From positions 1 to 31,961 of the forward strand of contig JAXGBA010000153.1 of assembly GCA_034186235.1 (NCBI GenBank): 31,961 nt of DNA, in the 5' to 3' direction. The notes below the pieces were generated by a model that saw only the letters and a list, made by a program, of their open reading frames with translations, ran no database searches and was not told the origin of the DNA. This DNA is from CAKSKB01 sp034186235 (GTDB taxonomy: Bacteria > Bacillota > Clostridia > HGM11514). The position numbers and the translations under genes were made by a program. Shown one piece after another: positions 16,779 to 25,341 of the stretch. How positions within the stretch are numbered: position 1 is the stretch's first letter; every line of letters starts with the position of its first letter.

Positions 16779-17672
16779 ATGTCATTTGCATCTGAAATAA
16801 AAGAGGAGCTTTGCAGCAGAAAAAGCATCGGCGCCAAATGCTGTGCCTGTGCGGAACTGGCTGCATTTGTGCTGTTTTCCGCACGGTTTGAGGACGGGTG
16901 CCTTAAAATACCGACAGAAAACACTTCTGTTGCCAAGCAGATTATAAATCTTTTGAAACACGCATATGCGGTTAAGCCGGAAGTTTCTGTCAAAAAAAAT
17001 CTTCTTTTTATAAATATAAATCAGGAAAGTTCTTCGTTTATTCTCAAAGAGCTTAATATACTGCGTGAGGACGGAACGGCAGAATTCAGAATTTATAACG
17101 GCATGATTAAAAACGACTGCTGCGCCAAATCATTTGTACGAGGGGCGTTTCTTTCGTGTGGCTCAATGACCTCGCCCGAAAAGGATTATCATCTGGAATT
17201 CGTTACTCACAGAAAGCGGCTTTCGGGTGACCTTGAAGTTCTTTTGAAGAAGTTCGGACTTGTGCCGAAATGCGTTCTGCGCAAGTCAAATTATGTAATT
17301 TATTTCAAAGCGGCGGATGCGATATCCGATGTTCTGAGCCTTATCGGGGCTGTGAATTCGCTCATGGAATTTGAAAATACGGTTATAATTAAGGATGTTA
17401 AAAACAATATAAACCGCCGTACTAACTTTGAAAACGCAAACATGAACAAAACGGCGGACGCTGCCGCAAAGCAGCTTGCAGCAATTAAAAAAATCAAAAA
17501 TGCCGGTATGCTCGATTCTCTCAAGCCTGAGCTTAAAGAAATTGCGCTTTTAAGGCTTGATAATCCCGAAATTCCGCTTTCTGAAATATGCGGTCTTTTG
17601 ACGGATAAAGTGTCGAAATCCGGCGCAAATCACAGATTCAGAAAATTAATTTCAATTGCGGAAGGTTTATAA
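16779..17672 (+). CDS. whiA: WhiA, sporulation/cell-division regulator
   Basis: DNA-binding-type protein combining a LAGLIDADG homing-endonuclease-like fold (about 1-190) with a C-terminal helix-turn-helix (about 205-297). In Streptomyces it drives sporulation genes; in Bacillus it influences division and chromosome segregation. The 297-residue product carries the family motif NRRTNFENANMNKT and the C-terminal PLSEICGLL...GANHRFRKL segment. The ATG at 16779 follows GTGAGG; a GTG at 16767 is in frame but overlaps the rapZ stop and lacks a ribosome binding site. Confidence 0.95.
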   Translation: MSFASEIKEELCSRKSIGAKCCACAELAAFVLFSARFEDGCLKIPTENTSVAKQIINLLKHAYAVKPEVSVKKNLLFININQESSSFILKELNILREDGTAEFRIYNGMIKNDCCAKSFVRGAFLSCGSMTSPEKDYHLEFVTHRKRLSGDLEVLLKKFGLVPKCVLRKSNYVIYFKAADAISDVLSLIGAVNSLMEFENTVIIKDVKNNINRRTNFENANMNKTADAAAKQLAAIKKIKNAGMLDSLKPELKEIALLRLDNPEIPLSEICGLLTDKVSKSGANHRFRKLISIAEGL

Positions 17673-17674
17673 AA

Positions 17675-20600
17675 ATGCATGATTTTGTTCATCTGCATCT
17701 TCATACTCAGTGCAGCCTTCTGGACGGAGCTTCCAAAATTCCCGATGTTATAGCAAGGGTAAAAGAGCTTGGTCAGAAGGCTTGCGCAATTACTGACCAC
17801 GGCGTTATGTATGGCGCGGTGGATTTTTACTGTGAGGCAAAAAAACAAGGCATCAAGCCGATAATCGGCTGCGAAGTTTATACGGCGGCGAGAAAAATGA
17901 CGGATAAAACCTATGAGTTTGATTCATCTTATGGTCATCTCATTTTGCTTGCCGAAAATAACGAAGGATATAAAAATCTTGTTAAAATTGTCAGCCGTGC
18001 CCAGCTTGACGGGTATTATTACAAACCGAGGGTGGATTTTGACCTCCTCCAAAAATACAGCGGAGGTATAATTGCGCTTTCGGCATGTATGGCAGGTGAT
18101 ATTCCGCGTGCTTTGCTTGACGGTAATACCAAAAAGGCAGAACAGCTTACCGAAAAATTCATCGCAATATACGGTAAAAACAATTTTTTCATTGAACTTC
18201 AAAATCAGGGAATTGCCGTGCAAAACAGTTTGAACATTTCGCTTGCCGCACTTGCGGATAAATTCGGTTTGGGTACTGTGGCAACAAATGATGCGCATTA
18301 TGTGAATAAATCCGACGCTGAAATACAGGACATTCTGATGTGTATTCAGATGGGCAAGCGGCTTTCCGATACGGACCGCATGAAATTTGAAACAAATGAG
18401 TTTTATATCAAATCGTATGACGAAATGCTTGCGGCTCTTCCGGGGTATGAGCAGGCGCTTTTGAATACTGCAATCATCGCCGAACGGTGCAATGTTGATT
18501 TTGACTTTTCAAAAACCTATCTTCCAAAGTTTGACACTCCGGATAACACTGACGCATTTTCATATCTGAAAAAACTGTGCCTTGACGGCATGGACGCAAA
18601 ATACGGCAAAAGAACGGAATCGCTTTTGGAAAGATTAAACTCCGAGCTTGAAACAATCAGGCAAATGGGGTTTGTTGATTATTTTCTTATCGTTTGGGAT
18701 TTCGTGAAATTTGCAAAACAGAGCGGAATTGCAGTCGGCCCGGGGAGGGGGTCCGCCGCAGGCAGCCTTACCGCTTATCTTCTTGATATAACGACCGTTG
18801 ACCCGATAAAATACGACTTGCTGTTTGAACGCTTTCTTAACCCGGAAAGAGTGTCAATGCCCGATATCGATATCGATTTCTGCTACGAACGCAGGGGCGA
18901 GGTTATAGATTATGTTATCAGAAAATACGGTGCCGACCGTGTTACCCAGATAGTCACATTCGGCACGATGGCAGCAAGGCAGGCGGTGCGTGACATCGGA
19001 AGAGTAATGGATATTCCCATTCCCGAAGTTGACAGAATTTCAAAACTTATCCCGAGAGGACCTAAGGTTACGCTGTCATCTGCCATGGCTGAATCTTCTG
19101 ATTTTAAGCGAGCATATGACTCTGACCCTAAAGTCAAAGCACTGGTTGACAAGGCGATGACGATTGAGGGAATGTACCGCAATACCTCTATCCATGCGGC
19201 GGGCGTTGTTATTTATAAGGAAAGCGCCGACAATTATCTTCCGCTTCAGCGGCAGGGCGATGTTATCACTACACAGTTTACAAAGGAGAATGTCGAAAAA
19301 CTCGGGCTTTTAAAAATGGATTTCCTCGGGCTGAGGAATCTTACAATTATACAGGACACCGTAGAGATTGCAGCTGTATCTCACGGCGTAAAGATAGATA
19401 TTGAAAAAATTAATCTTAATTCCCCGGAGATTTACAGGCTTCTTGCCTCGGGAGATACCGACGGTGTTTTTCAGCTTGAAAGCGGCGGTATGAGAAAATT
19501 TCTCCGCGAACTGAAACCCGATTGCTTTGAAGATGTCATAGCTGCAATTTCACTTTACCGCCCAGGCCCTATGGCGTCGATTCCGAGATATATATACAAC
19601 AGGCTTCACCCGGAAGAGGTAAAGTACAAACATCCGCTCCTTAAAGAAATTCTCGAGCCGACATACGGCTGCATCGTTTATCAGGAACAGGTTATGCAGA
19701 TTGTAAGAACGCTTGCGGGATATTCGATGGGTCGTGCCGACCTCGTAAGGCGAGCTATGGCAAAAAAATACAGAGATGTTCTGACAAAAGAACGCAGACT
19801 GTTTATTTACGGCGGAGATGGTGTTGACGGTGCCCTTAAAAGGGGAGTAAGCGAAAGTGCCGCAAATGATATTTTTGACGAAATTGTTGATTTTGCGGAA
19901 TATGCATTCAATAAATCCCATGCTGCTGCGTATGCGGTGATTGCATGCAGAACCGCATGGCTTAAAGCAAATTACGGTGCGGAATTTACGGCTTCGCTGG
20001 TTACCGCTTTTCTGAATGATACTTCAAAGGTTGCAAGGTATATTGACAGCTGTAAAAAGAAGGGAATACATCTTTTACCGCCTGATATAAACAAAAGCTA
20101 CGGTGTGTTTACAACCGAAAATGGCAATATCCGTTTTGGACTTGCAGCAATTAAAAACATAGGCAGAAATATGGTCGACAGGATTGTTTCCGAGAGAAAC
20201 TGCGGAGGCGCATTTATTGACCTTTACGACTTTATCCACCGCTGCAGCGGCACTGAATTAAACAAGCGCGCCGTTGAAGCACTGATAAAATGCGGCGCAT
20301 TTGACAATCTCGGCGCAAATCGCTCACAGATGGCAGCGGTTTACGAGGGCTGGCTTGATGATGTCCAGATGGGCAACCGTAGCCGAGTTGAGGGGCAGCT
20401 GTCGCTTTTCGGCAGTGAAGAAGATGACAGAATACTGCCGGAGATAAAAGAGTATTCCCTTGCGGACAGGTTAGAGATGGAGCATGAATATACCGGGCTT
20501 TATCTTACGGGAAATCCTCTTGACGAATATAAGTTTGCCGTTAAGTCAAACTCGGATATTTCAATCGGAACGCTCATTTCATCGGAGCCGGCAGGCGGCG

Positions 20601-21082
20601 ACACATTTCAGATTGCGGGAATTATCTCAAGACTTCGTATAAGCACTACAAAGGCCGGCACAAAAATGGCTTTTGCGGACATTTCCGATTTTGACGGCAC
20701 CATAGGGCTTGTGATTACTCCAAAACCGTTTTCCAAATATTCTGCCGATTTGAAAAAAGGAAATGTTGTGTCGGTAAAGGGTAAAATTTCGATTCCGGAC
20801 AGCGGAGTACCGGAGCTTAATGTTTTTGAACTTAAAATCCTCAATAAGATTCCGGTTCTCGGGAACATCAGAATCGTAATCGAAACTGATAGTGACGGCA
20901 TTAGGGCGGCAGCGGATATTTTCCGCGGTTTCCGCGGCGGTGACACCGAAGTTTATATTTTTAATTCGGATGACGGAAAATGGCGTGCTCTCAAAGGTGA
21001 AAATTCGGTCTTTTGCACCGAATCTCTTATTAAAAAACTCACAATCAAATACGGTTCTTCATTCAAAACAACAAAAATATAA
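17675..21082 (+). CDS. dnaE: DNA polymerase III alpha subunit DnaE
   Basis: C-family DNA polymerase; in Firmicutes DnaE usually works beside PolC, extending primers on the lagging strand. The 1135 residues begin with a PHP domain (HLHLHTQCSLLDG, about 6-18). The palm shows GPGRGSAAGSL and the catalytic PDIDIDF (396-402, Asp397 and Asp399). A helix-hairpin-helix region follows, then a clamp-binding motif QLSLF (908-912), and an OB domain (about 965-1045). No 3'-5' exonuclease domain is inserted, so it is DnaE rather than PolC. It begins 2 bases after whiA. Confidence 0.97.
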   Translation: MHDFVHLHLHTQCSLLDGASKIPDVIARVKELGQKACAITDHGVMYGAVDFYCEAKKQGIKPIIGCEVYTAARKMTDKTYEFDSSYGHLILLAENNEGYKNLVKIVSRAQLDGYYYKPRVDFDLLQKYSGGIIALSACMAGDIPRALLDGNTKKAEQLTEKFIAIYGKNNFFIELQNQGIAVQNSLNISLAALADKFGLGTVATNDAHYVNKSDAEIQDILMCIQMGKRLSDTDRMKFETNEFYIKSYDEMLAALPGYEQALLNTAIIAERCNVDFDFSKTYLPKFDTPDNTDAFSYLKKLCLDGMDAKYGKRTESLLERLNSELETIRQMGFVDYFLIVWDFVKFAKQSGIAVGPGRGSAAGSLTAYLLDITTVDPIKYDLLFERFLNPERVSMPDIDIDFCYERRGEVIDYVIRKYGADRVTQIVTFGTMAARQAVRDIGRVMDIPIPEVDRISKLIPRGPKVTLSSAMAESSDFKRAYDSDPKVKALVDKAMTIEGMYRNTSIHAAGVVIYKESADNYLPLQRQGDVITTQFTKENVEKLGLLKMDFLGLRNLTIIQDTVEIAAVSHGVKIDIEKINLNSPEIYRLLASGDTDGVFQLESGGMRKFLRELKPDCFEDVIAAISLYRPGPMASIPRYIYNRLHPEEVKYKHPLLKEILEPTYGCIVYQEQVMQIVRTLAGYSMGRADLVRRAMAKKYRDVLTKERRLFIYGGDGVDGALKRGVSESAANDIFDEIVDFAEYAFNKSHAAAYAVIACRTAWLKANYGAEFTASLVTAFLNDTSKVARYIDSCKKKGIHLLPPDINKSYGVFTTENGNIRFGLAAIKNIGRNMVDRIVSERNCGGAFIDLYDFIHRCSGTELNKRAVEALIKCGAFDNLGANRSQMAAVYEGWLDDVQMGNRSRVEGQLSLFGSEEDDRILPEIKEYSLADRLEMEHEYTGLYLTGNPLDEYKFAVKSNSDISIGTLISSEPAGGDTFQIAGIISRLRISTTKAGTKMAFADISDFDGTIGLVITPKPFSKYSADLKKGNVVSVKGKISIPDSGVPELNVFELKILNKIPVLGNIRIVIETDSDGIRAAADIFRGFRGGDTEVYIFNSDDGKWRALKGENSVFCTESLIKKLTIKYGSSFKTTKI

Positions 21083-21102
21083 ATTATTTTCAAAAAAAAC
21101 TC

Positions 21103-21130
21103 TTGATTTTTTTAAAATTTGTGTTATAAT
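21103..21130 (+). promoter_or_regulatory. Promoter of secG
   Basis: TTGATT (21103-21108), a 16-base spacer and TATAAT (21125-21130), with TGT just before the -10 box giving an extended -10. It lies in the AT-rich gap after dnaE. Confidence 0.82.
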
Positions 21131-21178
21131 ATATGTATTGAGTTATGAGTAATGTTTTGCAGATGGGAGGTTGTTGTT

Positions 21179-21412
21179 ATGAATTTGGCTGTTAATATCA
21201 TTTATATAATTGTATGTTTGGTTCTTATTGCTATTGTTCTCTTCCAGTCCGGTAAGCAGGCGGGTCTTTCGGGCAGCATTGCCGGAGGTGCCGAAACTTT
21301 CTTCGGAAAGAACAAGGCAAGAACTTGGGATTCTAAATTAAGCAAGCTTACTTCAGTGCTTGCAGTGCTGTTTATGGTTCTTGCTATAGTTATTAACTTT
21401 GCACTTAAATAA
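21179..21412 (+). CDS. secG: Preprotein translocase subunit SecG
   Basis: Small membrane subunit of the SecYEG protein-export channel. The 77 residues show two hydrophobic helices (about 3-22 and 56-76). A cytosolic loop with the family motif LFQSGKQAGLSGSIAGGAET and the basic GKNKARTWDSKL lies between them. GGGAGG precedes the ATG at 21179. An upstream in-frame start at 21152 lies before this ribosome binding site and is rejected. In many Firmicutes secG precedes rnr and smpB, as here. Confidence 0.96.
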   Translation: MNLAVNIIYIIVCLVLIAIVLFQSGKQAGLSGSIAGGAETFFGKNKARTWDSKLSKLTSVLAVLFMVLAIVINFALK

Positions 21413-21425
21413 TGCAGAAACCGAT

Positions 21426-21459
21426 GCCACGCATACATAGTTTTATGCGTGGCTTTTTT
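21426..21459 (+). terminator. Terminator after secG
   Basis: A perfect 10-bp stem GCCACGCATA/TATGCGTGGC (21426-21435, 21444-21453) with an 8-base loop is followed by six T. Partial read-through would feed rnr, which starts 24 bases later and has no obvious promoter. Confidence 0.92.
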
Positions 21460-21482
21460 GTGCCCGAAGGGGGATTTTAATT

Positions 21483-23588
21483 TTGAACACTGACAGGAAA
21501 AACAGAATACTTGAATTTATAAATTCAAAGGAGTACACTCCGCTTACGGCAAATGAACTTGCGGCGGTTATTGATGTGCCGAAATCCGATTTGAATGAAT
21601 TTGGTTCTATTATAGATGAGCTGCTAAACGAAGGAAAAATATTAATAGGAAAGAAAAAGCGCATCCGTTCATCGCTCGCCGACGGTTTTCTACCCGGAAT
21701 CTACTCCGGAAACGAAAGAGGATTTGGCTTTGTAAGATTTGATTCCGAAAAAGAAGACCTTTTTATTCCGCCGGACGCTTCAAACACCGCTCTCGACGGC
21801 GATACGGTTCTTGTTTCGGAAAAGTCCGGCAGGGACGGCAGACAGGAAGGAAAAGTTGAAAAAGTTCTTTCCCGTGCGAATAAATTTGTAGTAGGGATGT
21901 TTCAGGCTGGCAGAAACAGCGGCTTTGTTATTCCCGATGATTCTAAAATTTCAAAAGATATTTATATATCGAAAAAGAATTTTTTCGGTGCACGCAACGG
22001 TCAGGAGGTTGTGTGCGAAATAACCTCTTATCCGCTGAAAGCAAAGAATCCTGAAGGCAGAATTATTGAAATCATTGGCTACAGCGGAGAGCACGATACT
22101 GTCATAAAAACCGTTCTTAAACGATATAATATAAACAGTAAGTTTCCCGAAGATGTCATTTCCGAAGCCGAAAACCGTGAAAAACAGCCGCTTGACCTTT
22201 CTGACCGTCTTGATTTAAGGCGTGATACAATTATCACCATAGACGGCGAGGATTCAAAGGACCTTGACGATGCGGTTTCGGTCAAAAAGATTAAAGGCGG
22301 CATTTACAGGCTCGGCGTTCATATTGCCGATGTCAGCAACTATGTTAATATAGGCAGTGCGCTTGATAAAGAAGCGTATGTGCGCGGTACAAGCGTTTAT
22401 CTTGTTGACAGGGTTATTCCGATGCTCCCTAAAAATCTTTCAAACGGAATATGCAGTCTTCAGCCGAAAACCGACAGGCTCACACTTTCATGCATTATGG
22501 ATATCGATAAGTACGGCGTTGTCCGTGACTATAAAATTGTAAAATCGGTCATCCGCTCAAAGGAAAGAATGACTTATAAGGGCGTAACAGATATTCTTGA
22601 AGGCAGGTCGCAGGAATATCCAAGGCTTCACAGAATGCTGAAAACAATGCTTGAACTTGCCGTAATTCTGAGAAACAAACGCAAGGCGGAAGGTAGCCTT
22701 GATTTTGATTTCCCGGAAGCTAAGATTAAACTTGACGAAAAGGGGAAGCCTATCAGTATAGAAAAATATGAAATTACGGTTTCAAATCACATCATTGAGG
22801 AATTCATGCTCGCTGCAAACCGCACGGTTGCAGAGCATATGTTCTGGCTGAATAAACCTATGATGTACCGTGTTCACGAAAAGCCCGATGAGGATAAGCT
22901 TATGAATTTCGCCAAGACGGCGTACAATCTCGGTTATACCGTGCATGGGCTTAATTCTCCGCACCCCAAGGAACTGCAAAAAATTCTCGATGAATGTAAG
23001 GACAAGCCCGAAGAAAGGGTTCTGTCAACTTTGATGCTCCGCTCTATGATGAAAGCAAAGTATTCCGAAAATACTCTCGGACATTTTGGGCTTAACGCAA
23101 AATATTACTGTCATTTTACATCGCCTATCAGGCGGTACCCCGATCTGGTGGTTCACAGACTGCTTAAAGAATGGCTCGAAACCGGCATAACCGCAGAGAG
23201 CGAAAAGCGTTGGAATAAGTTTATGCCGTCCGCTGCGGAAAACTGCAGTATTACCGAGCGCAACGCCGAAGAAGCGGAACGCGATGTGGATGATATCAAA
23301 AAGGCTGAATATATGCAGCAGTTTATCGGTGAGAAATTTGAAGGATATATTTCGGGTGTCACCGGCTTCGGAATATTCGTTGAGCTGGAAAATACTGTTG
23401 AGGGGCTTGTTCACATAATGGCGCTTAAAGATGATTATTATATTTATGACGAAAAGGCCCTGACGCTTACCGGTGAGCATAACAAATTCGTTTACAGACT
23501 CGGCGATAAGGTGTCCGTTGTGTGTGTCGGTGCTAACCCTAAGACAAGACAGATTGATTTTGAATTGGCGGAGGATTCTTATGAATAA
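21483..23588 (+). CDS. rnr: Ribonuclease R
   Basis: Processive 3'-5' exoribonuclease that degrades structured RNA and works with SmpB/tmRNA on defective messages. The 701 residues show an N-terminal winged-helix region (about 8-52), cold-shock-type OB domains (about 66-185), the RNB catalytic domain with TIDGEDSKDLDDAV (252-265; Asp254, Asp260, Asp262, Asp263), and a C-terminal S1 domain (about 618-697). The TTG start at 21483 is set by GAAGGGGGA upstream. Its end overlaps smpB by 8 bases. Confidence 0.96.
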   Translation: MNTDRKNRILEFINSKEYTPLTANELAAVIDVPKSDLNEFGSIIDELLNEGKILIGKKKRIRSSLADGFLPGIYSGNERGFGFVRFDSEKEDLFIPPDASNTALDGDTVLVSEKSGRDGRQEGKVEKVLSRANKFVVGMFQAGRNSGFVIPDDSKISKDIYISKKNFFGARNGQEVVCEITSYPLKAKNPEGRIIEIIGYSGEHDTVIKTVLKRYNINSKFPEDVISEAENREKQPLDLSDRLDLRRDTIITIDGEDSKDLDDAVSVKKIKGGIYRLGVHIADVSNYVNIGSALDKEAYVRGTSVYLVDRVIPMLPKNLSNGICSLQPKTDRLTLSCIMDIDKYGVVRDYKIVKSVIRSKERMTYKGVTDILEGRSQEYPRLHRMLKTMLELAVILRNKRKAEGSLDFDFPEAKIKLDEKGKPISIEKYEITVSNHIIEEFMLAANRTVAEHMFWLNKPMMYRVHEKPDEDKLMNFAKTAYNLGYTVHGLNSPHPKELQKILDECKDKPEERVLSTLMLRSMMKAKYSENTLGHFGLNAKYYCHFTSPIRRYPDLVVHRLLKEWLETGITAESEKRWNKFMPSAAENCSITERNAEEAERDVDDIKKAEYMQQFIGEKFEGYISGVTGFGIFVELENTVEGLVHIMALKDDYYIYDEKALTLTGEHNKFVYRLGDKVSVVCVGANPKTRQIDFELAEDSYE

Positions 23589-24051
23589 GCAGACAGCAGG
23601 TAAAAAAATAATTGTTCAGAACAAGAAGATTTTTCACGATTTTTTTGTAGAGGAAACCTATGAGGCCGGCATTGAGCTGGTCGGAACCGAAGTTAAGTCA
23701 CTCCGTGCCGGAAAGGCAAATCTTAAAGATAGTTATATCGACATAAGAAACGGCGAGGCTTATATATACGGTATGCACATAAGTCCGTATGACCATGGCA
23801 ATATTTTTAACCGTGACCCGGAGCGTGACCGAAGATTGCTTCTCCACAAGCGTGAAATTATGAAGCTTTTCGGGCTTGTAAAACAGGACGGTTACACGCT
23901 TGTTCCGACAAAACTTTATTTTTCGGGTTCCAATATAAAAGTTGAGGTTGCGCTTGCGAGAGGTAAAAAACTCTACGATAAACGGGATGATGCGGCAAAA
24001 CGCGACGCAAAACGCAATATGGAACGCGAACTGAGAGTGAGGAATATGTGA
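23581..24051 (+). CDS. smpB: SsrA-binding protein SmpB
   Basis: Binds tmRNA and brings it to stalled ribosomes for trans-translation. The 156-residue OB-fold protein has the conserved VGTEVKSLRAGKANLKDSY segment (about 30-48), the GMHISPYDHGN loop, the RKLLLHKREI-type segment (here RRLLLHKREI) and a basic disordered tail (KRDAKRNMERELRVRNM) that enters the mRNA channel. GGAGG in the end of rnr serves as its ribosome binding site. Its RNA partner ssrA lies about 780 bases downstream. Confidence 0.97.
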   Translation: MNKQTAGKKIIVQNKKIFHDFFVEETYEAGIELVGTEVKSLRAGKANLKDSYIDIRNGEAYIYGMHISPYDHGNIFNRDPERDRRLLLHKREIMKLFGLVKQDGYTLVPTKLYFSGSNIKVEVALARGKKLYDKRDDAAKRDAKRNMERELRVRNM

Positions 24052-24058
24052 TTATCGG

Positions 24059-24087
24059 TTGACAATCTGCGTACGATGTGCTATAAT
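24059..24087 (+). promoter_or_regulatory. Full-consensus promoter before the GDPD gene and ssrA
   Basis: TTGACA (24059-24064), exactly 17 bases, TATAAT (24082-24087), with TGC before the -10 giving an extended -10 as well. Both hexamers match consensus perfectly, unusual for a phosphodiesterase gene but fitting an abundant RNA such as tmRNA about 750 bases downstream. Confidence 0.93.
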
Positions 24088-24112
24088 TAATTTGCTTGGA
24101 GCGTGACTTTGA

Positions 24113-24829
24113 TTGGACACACTTAAATTCAATAATAACGGAGTTAAGCTTATTGCGCACAGAGGTTTAAGCGGCATTGAGGCGGAAAATACGGTTTCGG
24201 CATTTGTTGCCGCCGCAAACCGTTCATACTGGGGGATTGAAACCGACATTCATCTGACGGCAGACGGGGTTTATGCGGTTATCCATGATGATACAACAAA
24301 GCGTACTTGTGAAAAATCGCTTAAGGTTGAAAAATCAGCCTATGCCGAGCTTTCAAAGCTTCATGTTTATGACCGTTTTGGCGTTACGAGAATTGATTTG
24401 AGGATTCCGAGGCTTGAAGAATTTTTTTATGTTTGCCGTATCTATGGTAAACATCCTGTGCTTGAACTGAAAAATCTGTTTCCGAAAAAGAATATTAAAG
24501 AGATTTACGGTGTTGCAAAGGATTTTGATTTGCTTTCCGATATAGTCTTTATTTCATTTTCGCTTGATAATCTTGTGTGCTTGAGAGAGATTGACGAGGA
24601 TGTTAAAATTCAGTATCTTGTAAAAAAGTTTAAGCCGGAATATGTTTCGCTTTTGAAAAAATATAATTTCGGTATTGATATTTCCGCAAAAGCGCTGACG
24701 GCAGAAGTTGCCGAAGAGTTGAATAAAAATAATATCGTAATTAATTGCTGGACTTGCGATTTACCGGAGGATGCCGAGAAAATGGCGCATTTCGGCGTAG
24801 ATTATATTACCACCAATATTTTAGAATAG
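24113..24829 (+). CDS. Glycerophosphodiester phosphodiesterase family protein
   Basis: Predicted enzyme hydrolysing glycerophosphodiesters to glycerol-3-phosphate and an alcohol. The 238 residues form a TIM-barrel GDPD domain with the catalytic set His16-Arg17 (IAHRG), Glu25-Asn26 (AENT), Glu43/Asp45/His47 (ETDIHLT) and His58-Asp59 (IHDD), plus a second acidic strand VLELKN. There is no signal peptide, so it acts in the cytosol. The TTG start at 24113 follows GGAGCG. The gene ends only 4 bases before ssrA. Confidence 0.92.
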   Translation: MDTLKFNNNGVKLIAHRGLSGIEAENTVSAFVAAANRSYWGIETDIHLTADGVYAVIHDDTTKRTCEKSLKVEKSAYAELSKLHVYDRFGVTRIDLRIPRLEEFFYVCRIYGKHPVLELKNLFPKKNIKEIYGVAKDFDLLSDIVFISFSLDNLVCLREIDEDVKIQYLVKKFKPEYVSLLKKYNFGIDISAKALTAEVAEELNKNNIVINCWTCDLPEDAEKMAHFGVDYITTNILE

Positions 24830-24833
24830 ATTT

Positions 24834-25197
24834 GGGGGCGTAAGGGCTTCGACGGGGATGTTGAAGCACGATAAGCGGGTAGCGGACCGTAGCCGCTTTA
24901 AAATACGGAACTTTAAATTTAAACGCTGAAGATAATTTAGCAGTAGCCTAACGGCTACGAAAGACGCCTCATTTAAGGCGTCCGTTCTGCCCGGGGTGAC
25001 CGCGTACCGGAGCAGGGCGTCATTAAAGCGGTGAACGTGACATCGGCAAAGCTTTGAGCCATGCATGACAAATGAAGCTACTTTTTCGAAAAGAATGCAG
25101 TCTTTCTTTTCGAAAGGGGAATTTTGACAGACTGCTGCACCCGGAGAAAGTCGTGTGAATATGTTTTCGGACGCGGGTTCAACTCCCGCCGTCTCCA
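24834..25197 (+). ncRNA. ssrA: Transfer-messenger RNA (tmRNA, 10Sa RNA)
   Basis: Rescues stalled ribosomes by acting first as an alanyl-tRNA and then as an mRNA for a degradation tag, together with SmpB. The 5' end GGGGGCG (24834-24840) pairs with CGTCTCC (25190-25196) to form the acceptor stem, with A25197 as discriminator. The conserved 5' block AAGGGCTTCGACGGGG follows, and near the 3' end is a T arm with GGTTCAACTCC. Between them are the tag reading frame and pseudoknot-forming segments. The 3' CCA is not encoded (TGT follows). A TAGAAT at 24822-24827 could be its own -10; otherwise it is processed from the upstream transcript. Confidence 0.97.
24925..24951 (+). other. tmRNA tag reading frame
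   Basis: Beginning at the likely resume codon GCT (24925) the frame reads AEDNLAVA and ends in TAA at 24949-24951. With the alanine carried by tmRNA the full tag would be A-AEDNLAVA. It resembles clostridial tags of the AEDNFALAA type but ends in AVA rather than ALAA. Confidence 0.85.
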
Positions 25198-25200
25198 TGT
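25171..25200 (+). other. Probable attachment site (attL) at the 3' end of ssrA
   Basis: The T arm and acceptor strand of tmRNA are the usual target of tyrosine integrases, and an integrase gene points toward this site 145 bases away. The missing CCA suggests a junction at or just after 25197. No second copy of the ssrA 3' end was seen before 31961, so the other border would be outside the window. Confidence 0.6.
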
Positions 25201-25209
25201 TGAACAAAT

Positions 25210-25257
25210 CCGCATAATTGCTGATAAATTCAGTAGTTATGCGGGTTTTCTTTATTC
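25210..25257 (+). terminator. Terminator downstream of ssrA
   Basis: A 15-bp stem with two G-U pairs (25210-25224 against 25230-25244) and a 5-base loop is followed by GTTTTCTTTATTCTT. Because it lies beyond the presumed integration point it may belong to the element rather than to the original ssrA locus. Confidence 0.85.
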
Positions 25258-25304
25258 TTGTAGATGTGCGAAAAGGCACGAAAAAACATAAAAATGCAGT
25301 ATTT

Positions 25305-25324
25305 ACTTCGTAATCACTTCGTAA
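25305..25324. repeat. Tandem 9-bp direct repeat, possible integrase arm sites
   Basis: ACTTCGTAA occurs at 25305-25313 and 25316-25324, an 11-bp period close to one helical turn. It lies between the att region and the end of the integrase gene, where arm-type binding sites of lambda-like integrases are found. A nearby small inverted repeat, GTGC/GCAC (25267-25280), may be related. Confidence 0.4.
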
Positions 25325-25341
25325 AGGTTTGTGTTTTTGGA

